A DNA stretch of 64,000 nt from Azospirillum oryzae (GTDB lineage Bacteria; Pseudomonadota; Alphaproteobacteria; Azospirillales; Azospirillaceae), in assembly GCF_008364795.1 (NCBI RefSeq), contig NZ_VTTM01000011.1, positions 1 to 64,000 of the forward strand, read 5' to 3'. A model generated the notes under the pieces. It made no database searches. It was not told where the DNA came from and saw only the letters and a list, made by a program, of their open reading frames with translations. Below, in pieces: positions 26,715 to 35,274 of the stretch (position 1 is its first letter; the number at the start of each line of letters is the position of its first letter). A program made the translations under genes and the position numbers.

Positions 26715-26752
26715 ATGATCGTCATGTTTGCATAATTGATGATGATCGTCAT
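26715..26752. promoter_or_regulatory. Paired operator-like sites between thiolase and TetR genes
   Basis: Two identical 11-base copies of ATGATCGTCAT at 26715-26725 and 26742-26752, each an imperfect palindrome (ATGA-N3-TCAT), with starts 27 bases apart. The surrounding DNA (26705-26765) is strikingly AT-rich for this genome and sits between divergent genes. This is the classic layout for TetR binding over both promoters. The neighbouring TetR protein is the likely ligand. Confidence 0.65.
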
Positions 26753-26825
26753 ATATTTTGTCAACGGGTCATCGGACGATTTTCGGAAATGGCGCCGCTC
26801 AAGGTCCGGTCACGGAAGGTGCATC

Positions 26826-27413
26826 ATGCGGGTGAGCAAGGAGCAGGCGGCGGAGAACCGGCGCCGTGTCGTGGAGGTGGCAAGCGGGCTGTTCCGCGAG
26901 CGGGGATTCAATGGGATTGGCGTCGCCGACCTGATGAAGGAGGCCGGGCTGACCCATGGCGGGTTCTACGGCCAGTTCGCGTCCAAGGAGGATCTGGCGG
27001 CGGAGGCCTGCGCCCGCGCGATGGAGGTGATGGCGGAGCGCTGGGACGGTTCGGCGGAGACGCCACCGGGTAACGAGGCGCTGGCGGCATTGCTGGAAAG
27101 TTACCTGTCCCCGCGTCACCGCGACCGCAGCGCCGCCGGCTGTCCCATTGCCGCGCTCGGCGTCGATGTGTCCCGGCAGGGCGGGGCTGTGCGCGGCGTC
27201 TTTACCCGGGGCCTGCGCCCGTTCATCGACAGGCTGCAACGGCTGGTGCCGGGCCGTTCGGCCGACGCGAAGCGCAAGGCCGCCCTCGCCACCCTGTCGG
27301 GCATGGTCGGTGCCCTGATCCTCGCGCGCGCCGTCGACGATCCCGCCCTGTCGGAGGAGATATTGGCGGCGGCACGCGAGAGTCTCGGCAGGCCGGGAGC
27401 GTCCGGCGAATAG
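26826..27413 (+). CDS. TetR/AcrR-family transcriptional regulator
   Basis: A 195-residue repressor. The N-terminal helix-turn-helix (VVEVASGLFRERGFNGIGVA, then LMKEAGLTHGGFYGQFASKE) is typical of the TetR group with the LTHGGFYxxFxSKE signature. The C-terminal domain has GCPIAALGVDVSRQ, common in this subgroup. The ATG at 26826 follows GGAAGG; the longer frame to 26736 would run through the operator region. It likely represses itself and the divergent thiolase gene. Confidence 0.93.
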   Translation: MRVSKEQAAENRRRVVEVASGLFRERGFNGIGVADLMKEAGLTHGGFYGQFASKEDLAAEACARAMEVMAERWDGSAETPPGNEALAALLESYLSPRHRDRSAAGCPIAALGVDVSRQGGAVRGVFTRGLRPFIDRLQRLVPGRSADAKRKAALATLSGMVGALILARAVDDPALSEEILAAARESLGRPGASGE

Positions 27414-27426
27414 CCGGCGGTTCGGG

Positions 27427-27735
27427 TCAGGCGATGCGGCGCAGCAGTTCGATCCGCAGCGGTTCGCCCAGCAGCGTGTCGAACTGCGCGGCGAGGCCGG
27501 TGAAAGCCGCAGCCTTCGCATGGGTGTCGAGCGCGGCCTGATTCTGCCAGACCTCGTACATCACGATGGTGCCGGGCCGCTCGCGGTTGACATGGGCGGA
27601 GTAGGCGAGGCAGCCCGGCTCCTTCAATACGGCAGGGACGATGGCGGTGATGGCGTCGGCCAGTGCCTGTTCCTGGCCGGGCTTGGCGACGAGATAGGCA
27701 ACGAGTTGCACCTGATCGCTCGGCGGAATGCTCAT
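27427..27735 (-). CDS. Antibiotic biosynthesis monooxygenase (ABM) domain protein
   Basis: A 102-residue single-domain protein of the dimeric alpha/beta barrel ABM type. It contains VQLVAYLVAKPGQEQALADA, EPGCLAYSAHVN and GTIVMYEVWQNQAALDTHAK, the usual strands and helix. Members such as YgiN-like quinol monooxygenases act on quinols or catechols without cofactor, but many have no known function. The ATG at 27735 has AGGGAA ten bases upstream. It converges with the TetR gene and diverges from a GlxA-type regulator gene. Confidence 0.88.
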   Translation of the reverse strand: MSIPPSDQVQLVAYLVAKPGQEQALADAITAIVPAVLKEPGCLAYSAHVNRERPGTIVMYEVWQNQAALDTHAKAAAFTGLAAQFDTLLGEPLRIELLRRIA

Positions 27736-28122
27736 TGCGGTGTTTCCCTTGTTAGGTGGCTGGTTTTGGGTGACTGGTGGAACGGCGGCTGCGGCGAGTC
27801 TGGCCCATGGACGGGGTCCTGGCAACCGGCCGCCGGAACGTGAGCCCAAGGGATAGGCCCGGCGGATCAAAAACAGAAATGCATAGTTCCGATTTCAACG
27901 AGAAGGAAATCGGATCGATCGCGCACGTGCCTCCCTGTTCAGACAGCGCATTTCCGGACATTCATCCGGACGAAAACGGACATGCTGCCCGGCCGTGATG
28001 GCCGGATTCGTGGTATATTTGACATTCCAGACGGAGCGATCACCGCATAGTCTTCGGTCAGCCGATGTGCTTCCGGGCTTGCGGCCTCGGAACGGAACAA
28101 GGCAGGCGAGGCGGAGAGGGAC
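27736..28122. promoter_or_regulatory. 387-base divergent intergenic region with GGAC repeats
   Basis: The gap between the ABM gene (minus) and the GlxA-type regulator gene (plus) holds no supportable gene. Three CGGAC copies occur in the same orientation with GGAC at 27956, 27968 and 27978, spaced 12 and 10 bases, close to one helix turn. Direct repeats phased like this are typical of AraC-family binding sites. They lie about 145 bases before the GlxA-type start. Confidence 0.35.
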
Positions 28123-29076
28123 ATGCTCACCATCGGTTTCGTGGTGTTCGACGATTTCCAGGTGATGGGAATGGCCGCGCTTTCGGCCTTCGAGATGGCG
28201 AATCTCGTTCTTGGCCGGCAGGCCTATCAAGTCGTCGTGCTGTCGGAGCAGGGTGGTCCGGTGCGCAATTCCCTGGGCTTCGCCGTCGAGACGCAGCCAT
28301 TCGGCGACGGCTTTTACGACACGACCGTCACCATCGGGTCGCTGCGCGTCAAGCCGTCCACCCCCGGCCTGCTGGCCTATCTGCGCGAGGCCGCCGGCGC
28401 GTCGCGCCGGATCGCCGGCATCTGCACCGGCGCCTATGTGCTGGCGGAGGCCGGACTGCTCGACGGACGCCGTGCCACCACCCATTGGAGCCATGCCCGC
28501 ACCCTGCAACGCCTCTACCCCGCCGTGAAGGTGGAGGAAGACCGCATCTTCAGCGTCGACGGCAAAGTCTGGACCTCGGCCGGGATGTCCGCCGGCCTCG
28601 ACCTCGCCATGGCGCTGGTGGAGGATGATTTCGGCGCGGAGGTCGCCAAGGCGGTGGCGCGCAAGCTGGTGGTCTATCTGCGCCGCCCCGGCGGCCAATC
28701 GCAGTTCTCCGCCCTGCTCGATCTGGAACCGCGTTCCGACCGCGTGCGGCGGGCGCTGGTCCATGCCAAGGAAAACCTCAGGAACGAACTGTCGGTGGAG
28801 GAGCTGGCGGAGGCGGCGAACCTCAGCCCGCGCCAGTTCAGCCGTCTGTTCCGCCAGGAGACCGGCCAGACACCGGCCAAGGCGGTCGAGCATCTGCGGC
28901 TGGAGGCGGCGCGCGTGATGATGGAGGAGGGACGCCATTCGATGGACGTCATCGCCCGAGAAACCGGCTTCGCCGACCGCGAACGCATGCGCCGCGCCTT
29001 CCTGCGCGCCTATGGCCAGCCGCCGCAGGTGATCCGCCGGTCGGTGGAGAGCGTGCGCATATCGGCACCGGATTAA
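28123..29076 (+). CDS. GlxA-type regulator: DJ-1/PfpI domain plus AraC helix-turn-helix
   Basis: A 317-residue protein. Residues 1-170 form a class I glutamine amidotransferase-like (DJ-1/PfpI) domain with the elbow GICTGAYVLAEAGLLDGR and TTHWSHARTLQRLYP. Residues 215-310 are an AraC DNA-binding domain (LSVEELAEAANLSPRQFSRL and VIARETGFADRERMRRAFL). This is the GlxA/FtrA architecture; the amidotransferase-like part is taken as a ligand sensor. An SDR gene follows 178 bases downstream on the same strand and may be a target. Confidence 0.93.
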   Translation: MLTIGFVVFDDFQVMGMAALSAFEMANLVLGRQAYQVVVLSEQGGPVRNSLGFAVETQPFGDGFYDTTVTIGSLRVKPSTPGLLAYLREAAGASRRIAGICTGAYVLAEAGLLDGRRATTHWSHARTLQRLYPAVKVEEDRIFSVDGKVWTSAGMSAGLDLAMALVEDDFGAEVAKAVARKLVVYLRRPGGQSQFSALLDLEPRSDRVRRALVHAKENLRNELSVEELAEAANLSPRQFSRLFRQETGQTPAKAVEHLRLEAARVMMEEGRHSMDVIARETGFADRERMRRAFLRAYGQPPQVIRRSVESVRISAPD

Positions 29077-29090
29077 GCGGAGGCCCGGAA

Positions 29091-29106
29091 TCCGGCAAAT
29101 GCCGGA
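29091..29106. promoter_or_regulatory. 16-base palindrome between the GlxA-type gene and the SDR gene
   Basis: TCCGGCA (29091-29097) and TGCCGGA (29100-29106) separated by AA, 14 bases after the regulator stop. A two-base loop is too tight for a hairpin, so a protein-binding site for the downstream SDR promoter is more likely than a terminator. Confidence 0.4.
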
Positions 29107-29254
29107 GCGGTCAATACCTAGATATGGCTCCGCAGATACTTGCAGCGCGGTAGCTTTTCACATCGCTGAAGACAGGGCGTCCACGGGGAATGTTCCATTT
29201 CTCCCGATGCCCTCACTTCGCCCACTTTTCCCCTGATAGAACGGACAAGCAGTC

Positions 29255-30013
29255 ATGCAACTCACCGGCAATACCATCTTCATCACCGGTTCCACCTCCG
29301 GCATCGGCCGTGGGCTGGCCGAGGCATTCCACAAGCTGGGCAACCAGGTCATCATCGCCGGCCGGCGCAAGGCCCTGCTGGAACAGGTGACCGCCGCCAA
29401 TCCCGGCATGAAGGGCATCGAACTGGACATCGCCGATCCGGTCAGCATCCAGGCCGCGGCGGAGCGGTTGGTCGCCGAGAACCCGACGCTGAACGTCCTC
29501 ATCAACAACGCCGGCATCATGCCGTTCGACGATGCGTCCGGCCCGATGGACGACGCGCAGGCCCAGTCGCTCATCACCACCAACCTGCTTGGTCCCATCC
29601 GCATGACGTCGGCCCTGATCGAGCATCTGAAGGCGCAGCCGCGGTCGGTGATCGTCAACAACACCTCGGTGCTGGCCTATACGCCGCTGGCGACCACGGC
29701 GGTCTATTCGGCCAGCAAGGCGGCGCTGCACAGTTACACGCTTTCCCAGCGTTTCATGCTGCGCAACAGCAGCGTCACCGTCCAGGAGATCGCGCCGCCC
29801 TGGGTCAACACCGATCTGATCAAGAAGGGCGACGACCCGCGCGCCATGCCGCTGGATGCCTTCATCGAACAGACGATGGCGGCGCTGGGCACCGACGCGG
29901 AGGAGGCCATCGTCGAAAGCGCCCGCCCGATGCGCGACAACGCCGGCCCGAACGAGCATGCGCTGGTGATGGGCTTCAACAGCTACATCGCCGAGAACCC
30001 GATCCCGGTTTGA
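29255..30013 (+). CDS. Short-chain dehydrogenase/reductase (DltE-like)
   Basis: A 252-residue classical SDR. The cofactor motif is TGSTSGIGRG (11-20), NNAG is at 84-87, and the catalytic triad is S138, Y151 and K155 (YSASK). The start MQLTGNTIFITGSTSGIG and the C-terminal NSYIAENPIPV resemble the DltE/YvrD type of uncharacterised oxidoreductase. It stands alone downstream of the GlxA-type regulator. The substrate is unknown. Confidence 0.9.
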   Translation: MQLTGNTIFITGSTSGIGRGLAEAFHKLGNQVIIAGRRKALLEQVTAANPGMKGIELDIADPVSIQAAAERLVAENPTLNVLINNAGIMPFDDASGPMDDAQAQSLITTNLLGPIRMTSALIEHLKAQPRSVIVNNTSVLAYTPLATTAVYSASKAALHSYTLSQRFMLRNSSVTVQEIAPPWVNTDLIKKGDDPRAMPLDAFIEQTMAALGTDAEEAIVESARPMRDNAGPNEHALVMGFNSYIAENPIPV

Positions 30014-30056
30014 TTGGCCCCGGTCTGGATTGCCCCGATCTCGATTGTCGAGGTCT
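30012..30056. repeat. Degenerate three-unit tandem repeat
   Basis: Three consecutive units starting GATTG (30012-30027, 30028-30042, 30043-30056), about 14-16 bases each, of which the first two are nearly alike (GATTGgCCCCGgTCTg and GATTGCCCCGaTCTc). They overlap the SDR stop codon. The rest of the 256-base gap to the channel gene has nothing else I can name. Confidence 0.4.
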
Positions 30057-30269
30057 GATCGGCTGACGGACGCACCGATCCCTGCCCGTCCGTGAGGCGC
30101 GGGGTCCGGCTGCCACGGTGGCCGGACGCCCGCCCTGGCCTGTCGGTGATCGATGGTCCGGCATAAGGGTTATGCAATCGCAGAGCGTCCGGATGCGTGA
30201 CAAGAGGCTTGTCCAAGCTGTTGTCCCGGGATCGCCCATCCACGCATCCATTCAACGCCCCAGGAGACC

Positions 30270-32573
30270 ATGGCTTTTGTCGCATGCAGCGCGCAAGCGC
30301 CCGCAGACCGCCGCGGACGGACGAACCGCCTTCTGACCACCCTGATCTGCCTCGCTTTCCTGTTCCTTTCCGTCATCGCAACGGCAGGCTCCGCCTTCGC
30401 GCAGTCCGTGCCGGCTGCGCCCGCGACGGCACAGGACCCGAGCCCGAGTGAAATCGGACACCTGATCGATTCGCTTGAGACCCCGGCCAAGCGCGAGGCG
30501 CTGCTCGATCAGCTCAAGGCTTTGCAGCAGGCCGAACAGGCGGCGAAGCCCGACCGGGAGCCGGAGGGGCTTGGCACCCGCCTGCTCACCATGCTGTCGT
30601 CGCGGTTGGACGATTTGGGGCAGGAGGTCCGGACGACCGGAGAGGTGGTCCTGTATGCCCCGCAGGAATTGCGCTGGCTGCAGCGGCAGGTGATGGATCC
30701 GGCGCGGCAGGCGACCTGGGCCTGGCTGTTCGCCGAACTCGCCCTTGTCGTGGTGGCCGGACATGCCGCCCGGCTGGTCGCCGCGCATCTGCTGCGGCGG
30801 CCCCGGTCGGTCCTGGCGGCGCGGCCGTTCCATTCCGCCATCGCCAAGGTTCCGCTGCTGCTCGTCCGCGCGCTGATGGATTTGGCACCCATCGCCGCCT
30901 TCGCCGTCGCCGGTTTCGGCGTGCTGGTGCTGATCGACCCGCCCAGCACGGTGCGGCTGCTGGGCATTGCCTTCCTGAACGCCAGCCTGTTCGTGCAGGT
31001 CGTGGTCCTGGTGATGCGGGGGCTTCTGTCGCCGCGCTCCACCAACCTGCGGCTGATACCCATGAGCGATGCCGCGGCGCGGCGGCTGCTGGTGTGGAGC
31101 CGCGCCATCGCCGTTTCGACCGTCTATGGCCTGTTCGCGGCCGGGACGGCGCGCACGCAGGGGCTGCCCGAGCAATCCTATGACACGCTGGTCAAGCTGG
31201 TCGGTCTTGCCGATGCCGTCATGCTGACGGTGCTGGTTCTGCAAAGCCGTGCCGCCGTCGCCTCCTGGCTGCGCGGGGAGATTTCGGCCGCTCCCGCGCC
31301 GGTGGAGCATGGGCAGGGTGCGGTGCCGGCGGCGAAGACAACGCGACCTGGCCGTATTCTGCGCGCCGCCGGCCGGCGGCTGGCCAATGTCTGGCACGCC
31401 GTCGCCATCCTTTACATCGTCGCCTTGTTCGGCATCTGGGCGCTGGAGGTCGAAGGCGGGCTGTGGTTCGTTCTGCGTGCCACCGCCGTTTCGCTGGTTG
31501 CGGTCGCGGTCGCCCGGATGATCGGGCGCGGGATCGCGCGTGGCTCCACGGCTCTGCGGCTCCGCCTGGACCGCCAGCGCTCCACCTGGGGCGACCGCCG
31601 GATAAAGCGTTACATCGGGCCCGGCACCCGGCTGCTGCATTGGGCTTTGGCAGCGGTGACCGGGCTGACCGTGCTGGACGCCTGGGGGCTGGACGTGCGC
31701 GGGACGCTGGAAACCGCGATGGGTTGGCGGTTCCTGGCGTCCGGCCTCGCCATCTTGCTGGTGGCCGCCATCGCGCTCGCGGTTTGGGAACTGACCAACG
31801 CGGTGATCGAGCGGAATCTGGCGACCACCGACCGCTATGGACATGCCATCCAGCGAAGCGCGCGCATCCGCACCCTGCTGCCGCTGCTGCGCAACGCCCT
31901 GATGGTGGTGCTGCTCACCTTCGTGACGCTGATCACCCTGTCGGAACTGGGGTTGGACATCGGGCCGTTGCTGGCCGGCGCCGGTGTCGTCGGTCTGGCC
32001 GTCGGCTTCGGTGCCCAGACGCTGGTGAAGGACGTCATCACCGGCCTGTTCATCCTGTTCGAGGACACCATCTCGGTCGGCGACGTGGTGAATGTCGGCG
32101 GCAAGGGCGGACTGGTGGAGGGAATCACCATCCGCACCATCCGCCTGCGCGATTTCGACGGAACGGTGCACACCGTGCCGTTCAGCGCGGTGACCAGCAT
32201 CTCCAACATGACCAAGGACTTCAGCTTCTACGTGTTCGACGTGACCGTGGCCTATCGCGAGGATGTCGACCGCGTGGTGTCGGTGCTGCACGAGATCGGA
32301 GCGGGGATGCGCGCCGATCAGCGCTTCGCCCCGCTTATCCTGGAACCGCTGGAGGTGTTGGGCGTCGATGCCTTCCAGGACTCCGCCGTCCTGATCAAGG
32401 CGCGCATCAAGACCCTGCCGATCCAGCAATGGAACGTCGGCCGCGAATTCAACGGACGCATGAAGAAGCGCTTCGACGAGCTGGGGATCACCATCCCGTT
32501 CCCGCAGCGCATCCTGCACATCGCACCGACCAGCCTCGCCAAGGCGAGGACCTACGGCGAAGCCGCCGAATGA
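30270..32573 (+). CDS. MscS-family mechanosensitive ion channel, large form
   Basis: A 767-residue protein with a signal sequence (about residues 20-45), a soluble periplasmic stretch, then eight or more membrane helices. The conserved MscS pore and beta domain lie near residues 555-660: GLDIGPLLAGAGVVGLAVGF (glycine/alanine-rich pore helix), GAQTLVKDVITGLFILFED and DGTVHTVPFSAVTSISNMTK. The C-terminal alpha/beta cap follows. It releases solutes under osmotic down-shock from the inner membrane. It is a single-gene unit. Confidence 0.92.
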   Translation: MAFVACSAQAPADRRGRTNRLLTTLICLAFLFLSVIATAGSAFAQSVPAAPATAQDPSPSEIGHLIDSLETPAKREALLDQLKALQQAEQAAKPDREPEGLGTRLLTMLSSRLDDLGQEVRTTGEVVLYAPQELRWLQRQVMDPARQATWAWLFAELALVVVAGHAARLVAAHLLRRPRSVLAARPFHSAIAKVPLLLVRALMDLAPIAAFAVAGFGVLVLIDPPSTVRLLGIAFLNASLFVQVVVLVMRGLLSPRSTNLRLIPMSDAAARRLLVWSRAIAVSTVYGLFAAGTARTQGLPEQSYDTLVKLVGLADAVMLTVLVLQSRAAVASWLRGEISAAPAPVEHGQGAVPAAKTTRPGRILRAAGRRLANVWHAVAILYIVALFGIWALEVEGGLWFVLRATAVSLVAVAVARMIGRGIARGSTALRLRLDRQRSTWGDRRIKRYIGPGTRLLHWALAAVTGLTVLDAWGLDVRGTLETAMGWRFLASGLAILLVAAIALAVWELTNAVIERNLATTDRYGHAIQRSARIRTLLPLLRNALMVVLLTFVTLITLSELGLDIGPLLAGAGVVGLAVGFGAQTLVKDVITGLFILFEDTISVGDVVNVGGKGGLVEGITIRTIRLRDFDGTVHTVPFSAVTSISNMTKDFSFYVFDVTVAYREDVDRVVSVLHEIGAGMRADQRFAPLILEPLEVLGVDAFQDSAVLIKARIKTLPIQQWNVGREFNGRMKKRFDELGITIPFPQRILHIAPTSLAKARTYGEAAE

Positions 32574-32856
32574 CGGTGGTGGGCATCCATGCGATGCCCG
32601 TGTCAGCCGCAAGGGGGAGGTGTTCGCGAACCGGGACTACCTACAACCGGCGCGGCTCCTCCCACTGTTTGCCCGCAGGTCGGCGGGGCTGGGGTCACTG
32701 ACCGAAAGTACTGGGGTATGCAGCCGTTCGTTGTCGATCCCGCGCGGAAAGTCATCTTACTTTTTTGTGCGATGACAAGCTTTTTAATTGGAATAATTTA
32801 AAGAACGCAAGTCAGCGCCTAAACATTCCAGAGTTTCTCCGGTGGAGAGAATCGAC

Positions 32857-33354
32857 ATGTTGCAAGTCGTCTTTCGCAGCCAGCTGACGAAGTTGTTATC
32901 CTATACCGATATCCAAAAGTTGTGTTTGATCTCCGCCAGGAACAACAGGAAGGCCGGGGTCACCGGCTTCATGGTCGAATGCGGCGGGGTTTTTCTGACG
33001 GTTATCGAAGGTGAAACCCGCGAGGCCGAAGAAACCTTCAATCGGATCCGTCATGACTCCCGGCACGACCATATGGAGATCGTCTATTCCGAAAATGGAC
33101 TGGAACGGCGACGGTTCGGGGCTTGGTCGATGAACTTGATGTTCCTGGACGATGACACGTTCTGGCAAACCGTGTTCGGATCTGGCTTCTCCTGCGACGA
33201 GTTGCTGTCCTCCCGCGCATTGGAGCCGGCCTTTGCCCTCGGGTTGCTGGCCATGGCTTATCAGTACGCCTGCGCGCAGGCGAAGATCGCGCCGCATCCG
33301 ACAGGCGTCCGACCGGGACGGATTCCGCGGATCGGCCACATGTTCCGCCGTTGA
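32857..33354 (+). CDS. BLUF-like domain protein lacking photoactive Tyr and Gln
   Basis: A 165-residue protein whose first 95 residues align with BLUF flavin photosensors: LSYTDIQKLCLISARNNRKA, VTGFMVECGGVFLTVIEG and RRRFGAWSMNLM. Compared with AppA (Y21, N45, Q63, W104, M106), the asparagine (N30), tryptophan (W90) and methionine (M92) are kept, but the tyrosine position is F6 and the glutamine position is T48. The spacing (24 and 18 residues) matches exactly. Without Tyr and Gln the normal BLUF photocycle cannot run. The ATG at 32857 has GGAGAG upstream; the 283-base gap before it turns AT-rich over 32750-32815 and likely holds its promoter. No output domain is attached. Confidence 0.82.
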   Translation: MLQVVFRSQLTKLLSYTDIQKLCLISARNNRKAGVTGFMVECGGVFLTVIEGETREAEETFNRIRHDSRHDHMEIVYSENGLERRRFGAWSMNLMFLDDDTFWQTVFGSGFSCDELLSSRALEPAFALGLLAMAYQYACAQAKIAPHPTGVRPGRIPRIGHMFRR

Positions 33355-33356
33355 GG

Positions 33357-34310
33357 TCAATCCTCGGCGGAATTGCCGACCGTGCCCAGGGAACCGAGAT
33401 ACTGCTCCTCCCATTCGCGGCCGGCCTCCAATTCGCCGAACAGCCAGTCGCGGAACAGCTGGATCTTCGGCAACGCGGCGGTCGATTTCAGCGTGACGAA
33501 ACCGTGCCCCTGCGCCCGCAGCCCATGGGTGGGGAAGGGGACGACGAGTTGGCCGGACTGAAGCTCCTGCCGGGCGAGAAGCAGGCTGTCCAGGCATACC
33601 CCCATGCCGTTCACCGCGGCGTTGATCGCCATGAAGGAGCGGTCGAAGCGCAGGCCGCGGTCCATGTCCAGATGAACGCTGCGATGCCGGCGCATCCAGT
33701 CGCGCCAGCCCAGGATGTTGACCTCCGAATGGATCAGGATGTGGCGGCCGAGGTCCTTCGGCTCGCGGATCGGATTGAGGCCGTTCGCCAGCGCCGGCGA
33801 GCACATCGGGACGATGATGTCCTCCGGAAACTGCTCCAGCACGCAGCCGGCCGGCGGTGGCCCGGGGTTGTAGCGGATGTCGACGTCCACCGCCCCCGCC
33901 GTCAGGTCGATGGGCGAGACCGAGGCCTGCAGCCGGATGTCGATGGCGGGATGCAGCGCCTTGACCCGGTTCAGCCGCGGCATCAGCCACTGGGTGGCGA
34001 AGCTGGGCATCGACCGGACGGTGAGGATCGTCGTCCCGCTGCCGGTGGTGGTGACGTTGCGGGTGGCGGCCTCCATCCGGGCGAAGGCGCCGATGATCTC
34101 GTTGGCGTAGGTCCGGCCGGCGTCGGTCAGGGCAACCGCCCGGTGAACACGATGGAACAGCGGAAGCCCCAACTGTTCCTCCAGAATTTTCACCTGATGG
34201 CTGATCGCCGACGGCGTCAGTCCCAGATCCTCCGCCGCGGTCGCGAAGGAACCGAGCCGCGCCGCGGCTTCGAAGGCTTGCAATGCCTTGATGGAGACCC
34301 GTTTCCGCAT
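33357..34310 (-). CDS. LysR-family regulator, GcvA-like
   Basis: A 317-residue LysR protein. The N-terminal winged helix-turn-helix reads FEAAARLGSFATAAEDLGLT then SAISHQVKILEEQLGLPLF. The effector domain with DVDIRYNPGPPPAG and GMGVCLDSLLLARQEL follows the GcvA-type pattern. It is divergent from the SDR/transketolase/TRAP operon. Between them lies a symmetric dyad (34321-34372) only 10 bases from its start codon. It is therefore the probable regulator of that operon. Confidence 0.93.
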   Translation of the reverse strand: MRKRVSIKALQAFEAAARLGSFATAAEDLGLTPSAISHQVKILEEQLGLPLFHRVHRAVALTDAGRTYANEIIGAFARMEAATRNVTTTGSGTTILTVRSMPSFATQWLMPRLNRVKALHPAIDIRLQASVSPIDLTAGAVDVDIRYNPGPPPAGCVLEQFPEDIIVPMCSPALANGLNPIREPKDLGRHILIHSEVNILGWRDWMRRHRSVHLDMDRGLRFDRSFMAINAAVNGMGVCLDSLLLARQELQSGQLVVPFPTHGLRAQGHGFVTLKSTAALPKIQLFRDWLFGELEAGREWEEQYLGSLGTVGNSAED

Positions 34311-34320
34311 CGCACCCTTC

Positions 34321-34372
34321 AGATGAATTCAGTTCACCAATAAGCGATCTTATTCGTTTGTCGAATTCATCT
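34321..34372. promoter_or_regulatory. 52-base nested dyad between LysR gene and SDR operon
   Basis: Outer arms AGATGAATTC (34321-34330) and GAATTCATCT (34363-34372) are perfect complements. Inner arms AATAAG (34339-34344) and CTTATT (34349-34354) are also perfect. Both pairs share the same centre, between 34346 and 34347. The eight bases between inner and outer arms are not complementary. A site with this symmetry, just upstream of a LysR gene, is a good candidate for a tetramer-binding operator. The stretch is also AT-rich. A direct repeat AATCATCGGC (34393-34402 and 34409-34418) follows closer to the operon. Confidence 0.65.
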
Positions 34373-34517
34373 CAAGACCATAGGATCACATCAATCATCG
34401 GCTGAACGAATCATCGGCAGCCTGATCGAAATCACCACAACCGAGCGAAACCGACGCTCCGTCGCGGCACCCCCTGTGCCGCCACGGCGGAGCCTGCTTC
34501 GACAAGAGGGAGCGAGC

Positions 34518-35267
34518 ATGCTGCTGTCCAACAAGGTCTGCGTCATCACCGGCGCCGCGTCGCGCCGCGGCATCGGCCGGGCGACCGCAAGGCTTTTCGC
34601 GCTGCATGGCGGGCGCGCGATCATCCTGGACCTCGACGGCGCGCAGGCGGCCGAAGCCGCCGCCGAGCTGGGCGAGGCGCATCGCGGCTTGGCCTGCGAC
34701 GTGACCGACCGCGACGCCTGCTTCGCCGCCGCGACCCGCGTGGTGGAGGAGTTCGGCCGCATCGACGTGCTGGTCAACAACGCCGGCATCACCCAGCCGC
34801 TGAAGTTCATGGACATCGGCCCGAAGAATTACGAGGCGGTGACCGACGTCAGCCTGCGCGGCACGCTGTACATGAGCCAGGCCGTCGTCCCCCACATGCG
34901 GGAGCGCAAGTCCGGCTCCATCGTCTGCATCTCGTCGGTGTCCGCGCAGCGCGGCGGCGGCATCTTCGGCGGCCCGCATTACAGCGCGGCGAAGGCCGGC
35001 GTGCTGGGCCTCGCCAAGGCGATGGCGCGCGAACTGGGGCCGGACAATGTCCGCGTCAATTCGGTGACTCCGGGCCTGATCCAGACCGACATCACCGGCG
35101 GCAAGCTGACCGACGAGCTGCGGGCGGAAATCCTGAAGGGCATCCCGCTGAACCGCCTGGGCGATGCCGAGGATGTGGCCCGCTCCTGCCTGTTCCTGGC
35201 GTCGGAGCTGTCCTCCTACATCACCGGCGCCACGCTCGACGTCAACGGCGGCATGCTGATCCACTGA
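34518..35267 (+). CDS. Short-chain dehydrogenase/reductase, first gene of the split-transketolase operon
   Basis: A 249-residue classical SDR: TGAASRRGIG cofactor motif (11-20), NNAG (87-90), catalytic S140, Y155 and K159, and the C-terminal GATLDVNGGMLI. It is of the FabG-like sugar/polyol dehydrogenase kind. The ATG at 34518 has GGGAG six bases upstream. It would oxidise an alcohol group of the imported compound so that the transketolase can act; this is inferred from gene order. The next gene starts seven bases after its stop. Confidence 0.92.
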   Translation: MLLSNKVCVITGAASRRGIGRATARLFALHGGRAIILDLDGAQAAEAAAELGEAHRGLACDVTDRDACFAAATRVVEEFGRIDVLVNNAGITQPLKFMDIGPKNYEAVTDVSLRGTLYMSQAVVPHMRERKSGSIVCISSVSAQRGGGIFGGPHYSAAKAGVLGLAKAMARELGPDNVRVNSVTPGLIQTDITGGKLTDELRAEILKGIPLNRLGDAEDVARSCLFLASELSSYITGATLDVNGGMLIH

Positions 35268-35274
35268 TCCCGAA

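Noticed and set aside
30252..32612. A 786-codon minus-strand open frame opposite the MscS gene
   Set aside because: Antisense shadow of a clear channel gene; composition rich in Gln, Arg, Gly and His with no domain pattern.
32718..32801. A 27-codon ORF encoding a short hydrophobic peptide
   Set aside because: Poor ribosome-site spacing and an AT-rich promoter-like setting; a chance ORF cannot be excluded.
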